From assembly GCA_026261815.1 (NCBI GenBank), contig JAMPIT010000539.1, positions 4,852,501 to 4,916,500 of the forward strand: a DNA stretch of 64,000 nt, written 5' to 3'. The position numbers were made by a program, and so were the translations under genes. This DNA is from Monarcha castaneiventris obscurior (lineage: Eukaryota; Chordata; Aves; Passeriformes; Monarchidae). The notes under the pieces are model-generated. The model saw only the letters and a program-made list of their open reading frames with translations, did no database searches and had not been told where the DNA came from. Positions within the stretch are counted from its first letter, which is position 1; each line of letters opens with the position of its first letter. Shown in pieces: positions 49,600 to 62,192 of this stretch.

Positions 49600-50800
49600 A
49601 CATATACAGCCCCTGGGGCTGGAGCCAGCCCCAGAGCGATGTGGAGCTGAAATAAATCCCGTGGGAAGGGGCTGCAGGAGATGCTTTGGGGCCTCCAGCC
49701 CCCATAGTGGCACCAAACAAGCCGGGAGTGCAGATCCAGGGCTCTTCAGAACCAGTCCCAGGGGAGCCAGGGCTTGGCTGGCTGCTCCCACCGAAGCAGT
49801 GCCCCCCCTGGGCATGGATGTAACAGCTTGTAGAGATGTATTTAAGTGATGACAGTGACTGATTGATGGCCTTGTCAACAGCCCGGAGGTGCAGTGAGAA
49901 GCAAGGGCAGCTTTTAGCTGGAGGCAGTGGGAAGCTGAGGAGGTGGAGCTCAGGTAGCAGAGCTGGCAGAGATACAAAGACAGTAGGGCTGGGGACAAAA
50001 CCATTGTAGGGCTGGAATAAAGATGGTGGGGTGGGAGCTGAAACCTTGCAGAGCTGGAGCCATAAAGAAGATCCTTCGCTGACAGCCAGGCACCTTTTCA
50101 CCTCGTGGTGCTGGGAAGATACGGAGCTGAAGCTGGAACATCAGAGCGGGCAGTGAAATACAGCTTGTGGGACTGCAGCTGAAATCACTGTGGGGCTGGG
50201 ATGAGAACTGGGGGACTTGGGTAGTGAACGTGGGACTCAGTGAGTGTGGGACAGGAATATGGACAGAAGGGCTGGAGCTGGAATCCCTGGTGCTTGGGTA
50301 GACCACGGAGCTGGGATAGGAGTGCAACTGAAATCACTCTGTTGCTGGGATAGTGGCTGTGGTGCTGGGGCACTGCTGGGAATGTTGGGATGGAGCTGAA
50401 ATGTCGCAGAGCTGGAGCCAGAGCAAACATCCTGCTGTGAGAACCTGCTGAAGCTTCAGCCTGTGGCAGGGGGAGGATGCAGAGATGGAGCTGAAAGAGC
50501 CAAAATGGTGAAATAAAGCTTGTGGGGCTGGAGCCGGGATCACTGTAGGACCTCAACAGGGAGTGTGGGGCTGGAGCTGAAATTACTGTAGGGCTGGGAC
50601 TGCAATGGAGCTGAAATGTCGCAGAGCTGGAGCCATGAGGAAGATCCTGCCATCGCAGCCAGGAGTGGCTTTACCTGACAGCGTTGGAAAATGCAGAGCT
50701 GGAGCTGAAACAGCAGAGTCTGCAGTGAAATAAAGCTTCTGGGGCTGGAGCTGAAATCGCTGTAGGGCTGGGATAGGGACTGTGGAGCTGGGATGGGTCT
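49600..50800. repeat. Complex minisatellite (ggggctggagctgaaat family)
   Basis: About 1.2 kb is built from imperfect units such as ggggctggagctgaaatcac and tgtagggctgggat. A larger unit containing agctggagcca, then aagatcct, then gtgaaataaagcttgtgggg recurs with starts near 50,053, 50,410 and 50,625, showing higher-order structure. Long minus-strand open frames (49,478-50,556) follow from the repeat and are not genes. Confidence 0.82.
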
Positions 50801-50802
50801 GC

Positions 50803-51010
50803 AAGGGAAGGGGAAACAAGGCAAGGGAGGTGTTGGCAAGGCAGGGCAAGGCAAACAGATGAAGGAAGGGAAAGGAAAAGGGGAAAGGAAAGGAAAAGGA
50901 AAGGGAAAAGAAAAGAAAGGCAAAAGGAGAGGGAAAAAAGGAAAAGGAAAGGAAAGGGGAAAGGAGAAAGAGAAAGGAGAAGAAGGAGAAAGGAGGAGTT
51001 CAGTGGCCAA
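50803..51010. repeat. Polypurine (GGAAA/GGGAAA)n tract
   Basis: About 200 bases are almost wholly A and G on the plus strand, made of ggaaagg and gggaaaagg units. It could form triplex DNA or block polymerases. It joins the minisatellite to the CR1 fragment. Confidence 0.88.
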
Positions 51011-51046
51011 GAAAGGCAAGGCCTTCGTTTGTTGTGTGCAGAGGGT

Positions 51047-51316
51047 GGTGTAGAGACAGGGGATGAGAAACGAAATTCAGAGGTACTTAATGCATTCCTT
51101 GCCTCAGTCTTTAATGTCAGGGGCAGTTGTCCTGAGGATACCCAGCCCCCAGAGCTGGAACTTGGGCATGGGGAGTTGAGTTTCATTCCTGTAATCCCCG
51201 GGGTGGTTGTTGGTGTGCTCTGCCAGTTGGACACTCACAGCTCTGTGGGCCCTGATGGGATCCACCCCAGAGTAATGAGGCAGCTGGTGAGAGAACTTGC
51301 CAAACCACAGATGTGA
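51047..51316 (+). mobile_element. CR1 LINE fragment, ORF2 reverse-transcriptase region
   Basis: An open frame reads EVLNAFLASVF, then CQLDTHSSVGPDGIHPRVMR and ELAKP. This matches the CR1 ORF2 segment just before and into the reverse-transcriptase domain (SxGPDGIHPRVLRELA). It is truncated at both ends, so it is a dead fragment. Confidence 0.85.
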
Positions 51317-54300
51317 GATGAATGCAGGAATATATTATATTTAGTTTTCATGTAAAGAAAATCCAAGGTACCCTTGTTACCTGCTGTATACAGGATACTG
51401 GAAAACATAAGGACTTACGGAAATTTAGTTATTAATGAGACTTTGATCTTACAGCCTACCTTGTAATAATACATTTATTACAAATTTAAAGGAATTCACT
51501 AAAATGGCAACTAGGTATTGTGTTCAGAAGCCTAAGATACAGTTTTTGGAGTATAATGCAATTGCCTGTTACACCAGCATAATAAAAGGATGTAAACAGT
51601 TTCAGTTTCAGCATCCATGCCTACTGCTTGCAGTAAAAGCTGTACTAACTGATGTAGACATTGTCCTATTAGAAGGAGACATGAGAAACTTTGCTGATAT
51701 CTTAGAGTTGTACAATCCCTACCAGAACACCCAAAGGCAAGGCATACACTGCTTTAAAACTACTAGTGACACAAAATCATGTTCCTGCTTAATGAAGAAA
51801 ATAATATATGACTCATCCAGAATAATGGGACTATATTACAAATTCCAAAGCAAGACTTAATGCATCTCTGATCTCCAGATAATTATTTTTAATTAAAGCA
51901 AGTAAAGTGAGAGCAAATAGAGCTATAAGGGATAATTATTGAATGAGAAATATGCCAGTCAGATATTTCTGAGCACGATTATACAGGGATAAATTTGCCA
52001 CGTTATGTTGCCTTTTATAAGACGTTAAAAAGAACCTTACCAGCGCACATACAGACTCTAAAAAAGGCCTTGAGAACTTAAAGTTCTTCCCAAATTAAAT
52101 TAATAATAGGAGTTTCTCAAATATACTGAACAGCAAATAGAACTATTAATCTCAGGGTCTGACAGCATATATTTCACCCAAGATTTAACAGCGACAGAGA
52201 AAGGGCCACCTGGACTCATTGTTCTGAGTGACCTTGCTGCTGCTCTGCACTTGGCTGTGGGGAAAGGGATTTCCCTTGAAATGCAGGGCTTTTTAGAAAA
52301 AAGTGCTTTCAGTTGTTTTAATAAGCAACCTCATAATGACCAATTAGATAAAGCAGTGCAGCTTTAGGCACATCAGGCTGCTCTTCTCAGAACAACACAG
52401 AGCTCATCATGAGGTGGCTGAATGAGAAGCGTGGGCAGCTCGACACCCTCAGAGCCAGAAGGTTCCATGCCAGGTTCCATAAAGGGGCAGCCTTATCACA
52501 GGCAAAGGGATCCAGCCGAGTTAAATTAACGATGTAACCCTGAGCCATTGTAGTCACACTCAGCCCAGGCATGCTGCCCTTTTCCCCAGAGAGGAAAAAC
52601 ACCATTTCTGCTGCAGTTACTGTCAGCACTGAGCAACCTATGACATTATGGTCCACGAATGGGACAGATTTCAGCTCATCTGCTGTTACTTTTAATTAGT
52701 TTATTGTACCAGTTTCAGCTTTTTGAACATTTCCCTCTGCTTTAAGTACAAGCAGTATATTAACAGGAGTACAAGAGGGTCAAGTAGTGTTAAGCTCTAC
52801 AAAATGAAACTGCAATTCATTCAGAGCAGCCAGAACTTGCCTTGGTCTGCTTCAAATACTCTGCTCATAAATATTGTGTTAGCAGTCACTGCAAAACACT
52901 GCTAGGATTTCAAGTGTGATTCTGTGTTACAGTTAAAAAATGTTTTGCTGTGTCATAGCCAGTCACAGGCAACAACACTTTTAGCAAGCCCTCTCTTTAG
53001 AACAGGTTTGTTCCTCCCAAACCCCCTGCCCTGCAGTGAATCTCTCTGTTCTGATGTGCCGACCTCTAATTTCCAGCCAGTTCACACGTGTCAAATTTTG
53101 GGCCAGCATTTTTCTCTAAATTCTCTTACATTCCCCTCTACACTTAAAGAACGACTATGTGTTTTGCCAAAACAAACCAACTTCTTTTTACTTCCTTTTT
53201 AAAACAGGACAGTTTTCTTGCTCCTGAACATCTCATGAACTCTGTTTCATCCTTTATTCATCATTACTCAGCATGAGTGATTGGAACTTACCGAGTATTT
53301 CAGATTAGATCAGTAATTTTCTGGTAATGTTCAGCTGTAACTCACCTGCTGCTTAAACAGTAGCAATAAATTAATACAGGATATTTCACAGAGTTCATTC
53401 CAGCTATAGGCTAGGAATAAATTAAGACTCACAACTCACATCCTGTATTGTAACTTTTTTAATATTAATTACTGATATTGTAATAGCAGAACACTATGCT
53501 CTGTTTCTGTTTGATGTAAAGAAGACACATTTCAGAATTATTCCTCTGCATCAATGACAGTGCTGTTGTGAGACTTCCAGCTGATGGGGACATTTTGTTC
53601 CCAGTAAAAACTGTGGGAATTACTGAAGAAGACAAGAGCAGAATTTGTCCAAAAAACCTGTCTTGTGTTTTTGCTGCACGGTGCTGAAAAGGTTTTTTTA
53701 CTAAACAAATTTAAAGCAATCCATTAAATTAATTGCACCATGAAAGAAACCATTATTTCAGAATCACTTAGGACTAGAACTGATTGGGACACATTAAAAA
53801 AAAAAAAAAAAAGGAAAGGCAATTGGAATATGTGGTTCAGCTGATGCCAAAACATTTCAGAGGTGGTATCTGATCTGTTACTGGCAACATTTTTTGACAA
53901 AAAAATAAATTGCAGTGCTTGTGCCAGCATCCTGCCAAACTCAGATTTCCACTGGTTCATGGAGTGACTGCAGTGGGACTGAACAAGGGGATCTAATCCA
54001 TACAGCAGGATGCTGCCCCTTAACTACAGTTGATATCAGCTGACTAGGAATAACATTTCCTGCATATTTGCTCTGGTTTGTGAAGTAAAAGCAGCAGCTG
54101 CATGAAGCTGTTTTAGATGGAAGACCTCTTGCCTATGTGATGTATTATGCAATGCATACAGGGCTTGTCTGGGAATCAAAATTTGGGTGGAGGGTCAAAG
54201 TGAATAGAAAATCAAATAGAGACACTTTAACGAATCAGTGTAAAAACACAGTTTAATTTTATTCAAAGCACAGTGCATGAGACTGCTTCCTAAATTTCAA

Positions 54301-57300
54301 TTTTTACTGGCTTCAAAAAGAGAAAATCACAGCAAGTGCAAAGGCTGTGGTTCTCCTACTAATGTGGAAACTGTGCTGTTTTGGCTTTATGTAAAATAAG
54401 AGTAAATGTGCTCCTGAATATCTGCTACAGATTCTCTTTAAATGGAAATGTCAGCAAAGAGTTCAGAGATGAAGCAGGGGTAGCAACATTTCCAAGCTCT
54501 AATGTGTTTGTTGAGAGCATAGGAATAATTTCTCTAGAACACAACAGAAGCCCCTCAAGGTTAAGTTAACAGAGGAGTTTGAGTAAGTCACACACCAGGA
54601 ATAAGTTGAAATGTGGCTTCTGTCTTAATTGTCACAAATGCAGAAGCAGGTTTATTTCTGTCTGTAATAGTTGCATTTCCTGTACAAACATCAGTTTGAA
54701 GCTCCATCTGTTGCCAAGGACCTTTTGAAAATGTAGGTTTCTTGCCTCATTTTTATGAGTCAAACAATGTCTCTTGTTGGTTTAAGCCAATTATACACAG
54801 GAATGCTTCTCAGATGAAAAGTTTACATTTGTAAATTTAAGTTTTGCTTTTGCAAACTGTTGCTTTTATAAGGTGAAAATTCACTTTCTGAAGCATTTAT
54901 GCTAATAAAGCTCAGTACTTCAATGCAAACAAATAGAAATTGAGCATAACCAATGTGTGCCTGTACTTTTTACAGACACAATTATTTTGTACAATAATTT
55001 CTAAGGTGGTGGTAGGAATTACAAAAGAAATAGCCTAAGATAAACTATTTATTGCAATATTAAATTTAAGTGTTTCAAGAGCATATGCTGATTCCAGAAA
55101 ATGTAGAGACACATATATTCCAAAATACAATATTTAAAAGCCTTCAAAAGAGTAGTTAATGAGCTGGTTTTGGCCTCACTTGAAGATTGTAACACTAGGT
55201 TAAAAGTGAGTGAAAGCAACAGGTTTTCCAGGGCTAATAGCAATGCTACCAGAGAGCTGCTCCTGAAACAGTTCTTAATCTCATTTAGCATTTCAGAAAA
55301 TCGCCTGGTTGGAACAAAAAGAAACCTTAGAATACTCCTTTTCCTCATTCCCCAACGGAGCCACATGTCCTATAATAACACTACTTTACTATTTGTTGTT
55401 TTTACTATATTATTAAGTTTTATTATACGTTTTGCTATCGATTTTGTGCTCCTGGGATGGAGCCAGAGGTGAGGAGCCTGGGAAGCTGAGGAAGAGTGGG
55501 GGCAGCTGGAGGTGTGGGGAGCAGAGTTCCCACAGCTGCCCTGTCTGGAGTGCCAGGCTGGAGGGGAGGAGCACTGGGGAACAATCAGACCCAAAAAACG
55601 AGCTGAGAGCTGGCTGGGAGCAGCTGTGGGTGAGAGTGATTGTGAGGCTCTTGGTGAAATGATTAATTAGCTGATACACTGCTGGGGAAGAAGTCTGGGC
55701 TGTTGGAGCACTTTGATGTGGCTCGTGGCTGGTTCTGAGGAGATGGAGACCCTGGGATTTGCTGCTGTTCTGAGTTGTTTCCAGAACTGTCTCATAGGAT
55801 AAGTAAGTGTTGTAAACTAATTAATCTTATTTACCAGTGAAACGATGTGGATAAATAAATCCAACGACAGCATTAGGCACGTCTGTATTTATTTTAACAT
55901 CATCTAAATATTGTTAGTCTAAGAATTGTTGCTGCTAATTATTTTGTAATCACATCTGTGAAAGGAAGCACTGTGCAGAAATTCTTTTCCATAAGGTTTT
56001 GACAGACCAGGTTATGGAGGCTGTGGAGGGAGGGTTTCCTTACAGCCCGCCTGATTCTGCTGATGCACTGTGGTACTTTTGAGTCACAGGCTGGAGGTGG
56101 AATTGTCTACGTCAAGTGGAATTAAAAAACTGTTCCCTGCAGAATCCTCCTTGTTTTCTGCCTTTTAATTACAGAAAGGAGCATTCTCTTCCTCGTGTCT
56201 GGTTTATTTTGAAGCTGGTTCTGTTTTGTTTGGGTTTTTTAACATTGCTAACTTGTCCTGGTGTTTGCCATGCTGTCTTGCTTAAGTTGCAGAAATTGTG
56301 CATGTCTTTAATTGTGGAACTCATTTCCCTGTGACTGAGAAAACAACTGTGACTGAACATCTATTAGAAGCAAAGCTTTTAAGCAACCATGCATCACACA
56401 TGAAACCTGTGCCACAAGGAGAAGCTGTGTTTTTAGGCAAATTTGTTTTCTGGTGCTCTCCGTGGTGCTATTTATGTGTGTGCCTGCAGGTCATGGTCAG
56501 AGTCCTTTGTTGGTAGAGCTGATGATGGAATTCAGACTACAGTACTGTGTTTTGAATTGTAACGTGCTTTTTGGATGGGACTTGATGAAAAAAAATTAAA
56601 TATTAAATGTACCAAATTTCAGATTAAAAAACTGTGTGTGTTTGAACAACAGCGTGAATATACCCACTGAAGGGTTTCTCTAGAGAAGGAACCACCTGCA
56701 TGTGTACTCAGGTACCCTTCTAGATTTGATAAATACACCATGCAAAGCAGTTGTCCTGCTCGTCATACACTGCTTTTTTTATTTGACTAAAACTCTACAT
56801 GTTCACTGGGAAGCTCTATACAATGGTTAAAGAAACCAAACCACAGAACTGATTAATGATCTATAAGAATATAGAAAAATTTAAGATAGCAGGTCAGGTA
56901 CCAGTTTGCATTTTGAGCCGTGACTGTTCAGCTTATTTTAGTGTTTTGGGGATTTTTTTTTTTTTTTTGATAATACCTTGTCTCTGTTATTTCAAGTAAC
57001 CTTCTTGCACTGCTAAAGGAAATAGACTTGACTGATACCTGACTTCAGCATCACCTTTTGAATCCCATAATCTTCTTCAATTACTCCTACTGTGTCAGGT
57101 TATAAGTGGAGCTTGTCTGGCATTGGTATTGTGAGAAAAAACAAAACAACAACAAATCCCCTCTTATTTTTTTTCAGCAGTGTTGTTGCTTTTTGTTTTC
57201 CTCCTCCATAACTTGCAGCATGAGGTGCAGGAAGTGTGCTGGCAGTCCTTGTGAGAACTCCAGAATGGGGGTTCTGAGTTTTATGGATGGATTTTATGTG

Positions 57301-60300
57301 TTTTGATGCCATTTGCTAATATGTAGGCAAATATTTCAGCGAGTATTTCTGACTCAGTTGATTGCAAGGCAGGGGTTTCATGTCTGTCTGGAAAAAGTTT
57401 TGTTCCCTGAAGCATCCTTGTCACTTCCTTGTTGTTCCATATGCATTTATGAGATGCAAACCAGACTTTGGGGAATCTTAGTTGTGCTGTCTCTTGATTT
57501 CTGTTTTCGCCAGGACTATTAAGTGTAGTTTTTTACTCACCTGATGCTTCCCTACAAGGGGAAACTGCCTTTTTCTATCAGAGCCTGCCTCCTTCCCAAG
57601 CTTAGTAATATTTCAAGGGAGCCCTGAAATTTGCTGTTAATGCTGTTAACGAAATGAATGTTTCATACCAAGATGAACACGGGTTCTGAGTCTGAAATAC
57701 TGTGTAGTACCAAACCTTAACCTAGGAAATGAAATATATTTAAATTACATTGAAGAAGGCTCTGATTAACAGCCATTAGCATGAAACTTGGCATTTTATT
57801 AAAAACACATGATATGCTCAGGAAGAAGTCTGTATCTTCCTAGAAATGTTTTTCTGTGTTCATTTTCCTTCTCCTTTATGCAGTGACATGCTGAAGCACC
57901 TTACAGAGAGTTTTAGGAGTTCCTGCACAGTCTTCCCAGTGCCAGGATGACAAACCTGCCACCCCCAGCGGCTGTTCTGCCTCCTGCAGCCAGAGCTGGT
58001 TTTGAAATACTTGAGTTTTGTGATTCTGTGGTGAGCTTTGCAAAGGCAGTAGGTAATTTATGATGCACTCTCTGAATCCTATCCTTGTGCAACTCATCTT
58101 GCACTTTTCTTGCTTTCAGGAAATGTAATTAAGTTTAGAGTAACTCCTTGCCTTGCCATGCTCTGTTTAGTAACTCTGGCCACAGAAATAGTGTGCAGCA
58201 CCTCCTAAACCTTCTTGTCCTGTACCTAGACCCCAGTGAGGTAACGTGGGCTGTGATCTACTCTTTAACTTTGGCATGGCACACTTTTTTTTCATTTAAC
58301 ATTTATATTTTATGTTTACAAATAGGCCTTTTAAGGTAACGATCTTTAAAGGTATATGGGCCTTTGTGAAGGCACAGACAGAAAAGTTACTTTAACATTC
58401 AGGAAAGAGAAAAATAATCTGCAATCTTTTGTTGCCAGGTTCACCCACGTAGTGATTGTAAAATTTTATTTATGTGTTTTTAAGAAGTTGACAAATCTAC
58501 TTCTTGGGTGAACAAAAAGTAATGAAACCTATTCCAGAGATATACACTGAAATGTTGTGTGGTTTTGCCAGTGGTGAGATAACTAAGCATTGAAACTTGA
58601 AGCAGCCAAGTAAATATTTCATATTCTAATGCATTAGGTGTCAAGTAGATAAATGAAAATTCAAATGAAACCTGTTAGCACTGTTTCAACTTCAGAAACT
58701 CCACATACAATAGTAAGGTGGTGTTATTACTTTGGTTTTCTGCATGTAGGATATCATCCTTTGGAGAGCAACTTGATATTTACATGGCTGGCTCAGAGTT
58801 GGGACATTTAAATGGGAATTGGCCTGAATGTTGGTGGAGCATGGCTGGTGCAAATTATTCTCCAAGTACATTTTCTTGTGGAATAAAGTAAACAAAGCTC
58901 TGTATATGATCTGATCTGATCAGATCTGTTGGATATTCTTTAAAACCAGTGCAGTTTTAGGAATTGCCTCCCCAAACCAAAACACTTTCCTTTAGGATAT
59001 CATATAGGTATGAAAGCCAGGTTGAATCTTTAAGTTGAAAACTTTATATTCTCATGAAGACCTCTGTGTGGTGTACAAATATAGCATACAGTATTTGATT
59101 GAACAATAATAATAGTAAACCAGATTAAGCAGAAAATCCATCAGAATGAAAGAACCAACAGAACTGTTATTGCACACATACTTTATTTAAAGATTACTAT
59201 CATTATTTGTCTGTTATAAGTTTCACAGATAGAGCTTATTACAGCACAGTCTCCTGTGCTGCCAAACAAAAAGATGAGTTTAATGCATTCTTTAGGAACA
59301 GCAGTTTCGTGCATCTTGATTTAGGTGGAGAAACTCATCTGTTTCCATGAATTATGGGGCTTTGAGATGCTTCTTTAAAAACGTGGCTGCAAATAGAACT
59401 GGCAGTTTATTGAGGCCAGAGTGGAGTTTCTGCTGGCTGGTGATAAGAGGTGCCTGGCAGCACGGGCATCTGATAGAGGGAGGACAGACTGAATGTCAGC
59501 CCCGTAATGTGAGCAGTGGCAGGAAGTCATTCAAAGTAATGGTTTGCAAAAATTTCACTTGGTTGCTTCCAGTGTGGTTCATTTTCTGCCATCTGCTCCA
59601 AGACATCAAAACAATAAGATGAAACATGTAATTATCTGCACACGTCATTTGCATAATGAGGATATAGATGTAAGTTGTCCTGTCTAACTGTTCAGCCTGG
59701 GCCAAACCAGGCTGTTCAACCTGCCAGTGACCTGTTCACACGATGTTAACACATGACTGAAATAGAAATCAAACCTAGAAACCCAAAAGCTAAGAGTAAA
59801 GAGCTTTGCAGAGGGTACAGAGGGACAATTTCAAAGGTGCCATATTTAGCTTGTTTTGAGTTGATTGAATAATCCACTGCTTAGCAGCTTAATTTCCCAT
59901 GCTTTAGAAAAGTCTGGAACATCTAAAACGTGTGCTGTGAGCCTGTGAGAGTGAGTTAAAGCCATTTACAGGGGTTCCCAGGGAGGCTGGCCAAGAGCAG
60001 AGATTTTGCCAGCAATCCCATGCAGTATCCCCGGGAAGCAAAGCTCCGGGAGAAGCTAAAACTTGTTCATCAGGGTACGTGGGGCTGGAGCTGTCGGAGG
60101 TGAGTCTGAGGGAGGTGAGCACAGGAGATCAGCCAGTGTCAGCCAGGAAACACCTTCCCTGTGCCTCGGGTAGGCTGCACTCATGGTCACAAGGTATTTT
60201 TATTTTACTTGTTTGTCTACTTGCTTAAAGAGGAAAAACTCCAACAGAACTTTATCCTTAGTGGTTGTCTGGAAAAAAAAAAAAAAATCCCTTAAACCCC

Positions 60301-61917
60301 CATGGCTGCAGCTGTGGGTGCAGGGAGCCAGAGAAGAGATGTTTTTAACCCTTACACTGCCTTTTCCAGGCGTCACTGCACCGTCAGTTCTTTCTCACTG
60401 CCCGTGAGTGATGCCGAGTTTGAAATGCTAGAGGTGTAGCCAGTCGATTTAAAAAGAAAACACGTGGTTTTAACATATTTTTGCTTGTTTTCAATCTCTC
60501 CTGAAGTCAGGTGTTGGCAGGGCAGGGCGAGCCGGGGAGCTGCACCACACGGTGGCACTGACGGCGTGCGGTGATGGACTCTGAGCTCCGACACTTCCGA
60601 GCATCCATCAGGGCAGAACTGAACCGAAAAACTCCCTCTGACCTCGCTGGGAAACACCTGAGCTGTGAAAAAGGGGAACACAGCCAGGGGTGCGGGTGTT
60701 GTCACCTAATGAATGGCACAGCAGCAAGAGCTGGGGGCAGCGCTGGGGATGTGCGCCTGGGGAGGGTCGTGGGGCTTCTGTAAACGGGGAAATCTGGGCT
60801 TCAGTCTCTCTGATTGCTCTGTAGGAATGCCTTCTCTACTGATTTTGAAGATTCGGAAGAAAACCTTATAAGTCACCATTGTTATGTTTTCTTTCTCTCT
60901 CTCTTTTTTTTTTTTTTTTTTTTTTTAATGCTGCTTTTCTAAAAATGCTGATCAAAATAAAATGGAAAAAAAGATATTTTGACTCAGTTTTGATTAAGAG
61001 GCTGATGGACAGGGTGTTCAGACCTGTATCTCCTTTGGTCACTCTCTGAGTGCAGGACTCAGTTACCATTACACTTTCAGATACACGGGGCACAGTGTGT
61101 TTGGATTGCTTGTTCTTGTAATTTTATTTCATTTACTGATTGCATTTCTCTCTACAAGTTCATATGCGGAAATAGAAAATAACTTTGTATTCTTTAGTGA
61201 TCTGATCTCATTTTCATCTCCAGCATGCTTCCTTGTATTAGGATCAGAGAAAAGCTTACAACATAGCCAAGATGATCTCTTACTCTGTGATGGAATTGTT
61301 TGTACTTGGCCTTTAAAAATGTTTCTTTAAATAGCTGCTGGCATCCTGAGAGAGCTTGTTTCCAGTTCTAACTTACTGAGAACTGTCTTCCCGAAATAAA
61401 AAAAAAATTGTTTTTATTTCAGTATTATTTATTGTCAGTCTTTTGGTGGTGTATTTTATTATTACTTCATGCCTCTCATCCAAGTTACCATCCACTTTGA
61501 CACCCTTAGCCTTTTCCTTGCACTTTGTGTGACATTGAGAGGACTTCCCTATTCACCATCATCTGTACCAAAACCCCAGGAACCTGTGGGATTCAAGAAT
61601 CTGCAGATCAGTAGTCCTGAATTGTTTGTCTAACAGCTACCCCTATAGACCCTGCTTACGGGGTTTTCTGATTGTAGGATCTGCTTTATACCCTCACCAC
61701 TGATTGTGTCTGTGACCTTTTCCTATTTTATTCCCCAGTTAATGATTTTCCACTAGTACCAGTCATTCTTTATAAACTGGACCTCAGAGTAAACACAATC
61801 CCCTTTGGCATGCAGTTTTTTCTCTTCTGTCTGGAAAAGGAAGGGCTTTGGGGAGCCCTTATTGTGGCCTTCTGGTATAGAAAAGGGGCTTATAAGAAAG
61901 AAAGGAATTTTTACCAG
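51317..61917. other. AT-rich stretch, no gene recognised
   Basis: About 10.6 kb with no assignable exon. It includes a 118-codon open frame at 51,504-51,860 without known motif, a GC-richer block at 55,440-55,800, poly(A) at 53,796-53,812, and a 14-bp palindrome (gatctgatcagatc) near 58,910. If LRCH2 extends through here, this is intron 1. Confidence 0.45.
60885..60926. repeat. Pyrimidine microsatellite (CT)n(T)n
   Basis: A ctttctctctctc run leads into about 24 consecutive T. Length is likely unreliable in any assembly. Confidence 0.9.
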
Positions 61918-62192
61918 GGCCTGACAGGAAAATGGGGTGAAAGAGGGTAAATTGATTTGGATATAGGGATGAAATTTTTCTATGATGAGGGTGGGAAGAT
62001 GTGGGCACAGGTTGCTCAGAGAAGTTGCAGCAGCCCCATCATTGGAAGCGTTCAAGACCAGGTTGGATGGGCTTTGAGCAATCTGGGATAGTGGAAGATG
62101 TTCCTGTCTGTGACAAAGAGGTTGGACTAAAGAGATTTTGGACTACAGTCTTTAAAAATTCCTTCCAACCCAAACCATTTTATGATATTGTT
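61918..62192 (+). mobile_element. CR1 LINE 3' end
   Basis: The text runs gcctgacaggaaaatgggg, cacaggttgctcagagaag, gttcaagaccaggttggatg and ccttccaacccaaacca. This is the classic order of the CR1 3' region, ending at ttttatgatattg, a decayed form of the CR1 terminal repeat. It is the 5'-truncated form usual in birds. Confidence 0.9.

Noticed and set aside
49478..51234. Several long minus-strand frames across the minisatellite and purine tract
   Set aside because: Repetitive Ser/Pro/Phe/Leu readings dictated by the repeat units; no start context or family match.
58905..58926. gatctgatcagatc palindrome
   Set aside because: A 14-bp palindrome in 64 kb is unremarkable and has no supporting context.
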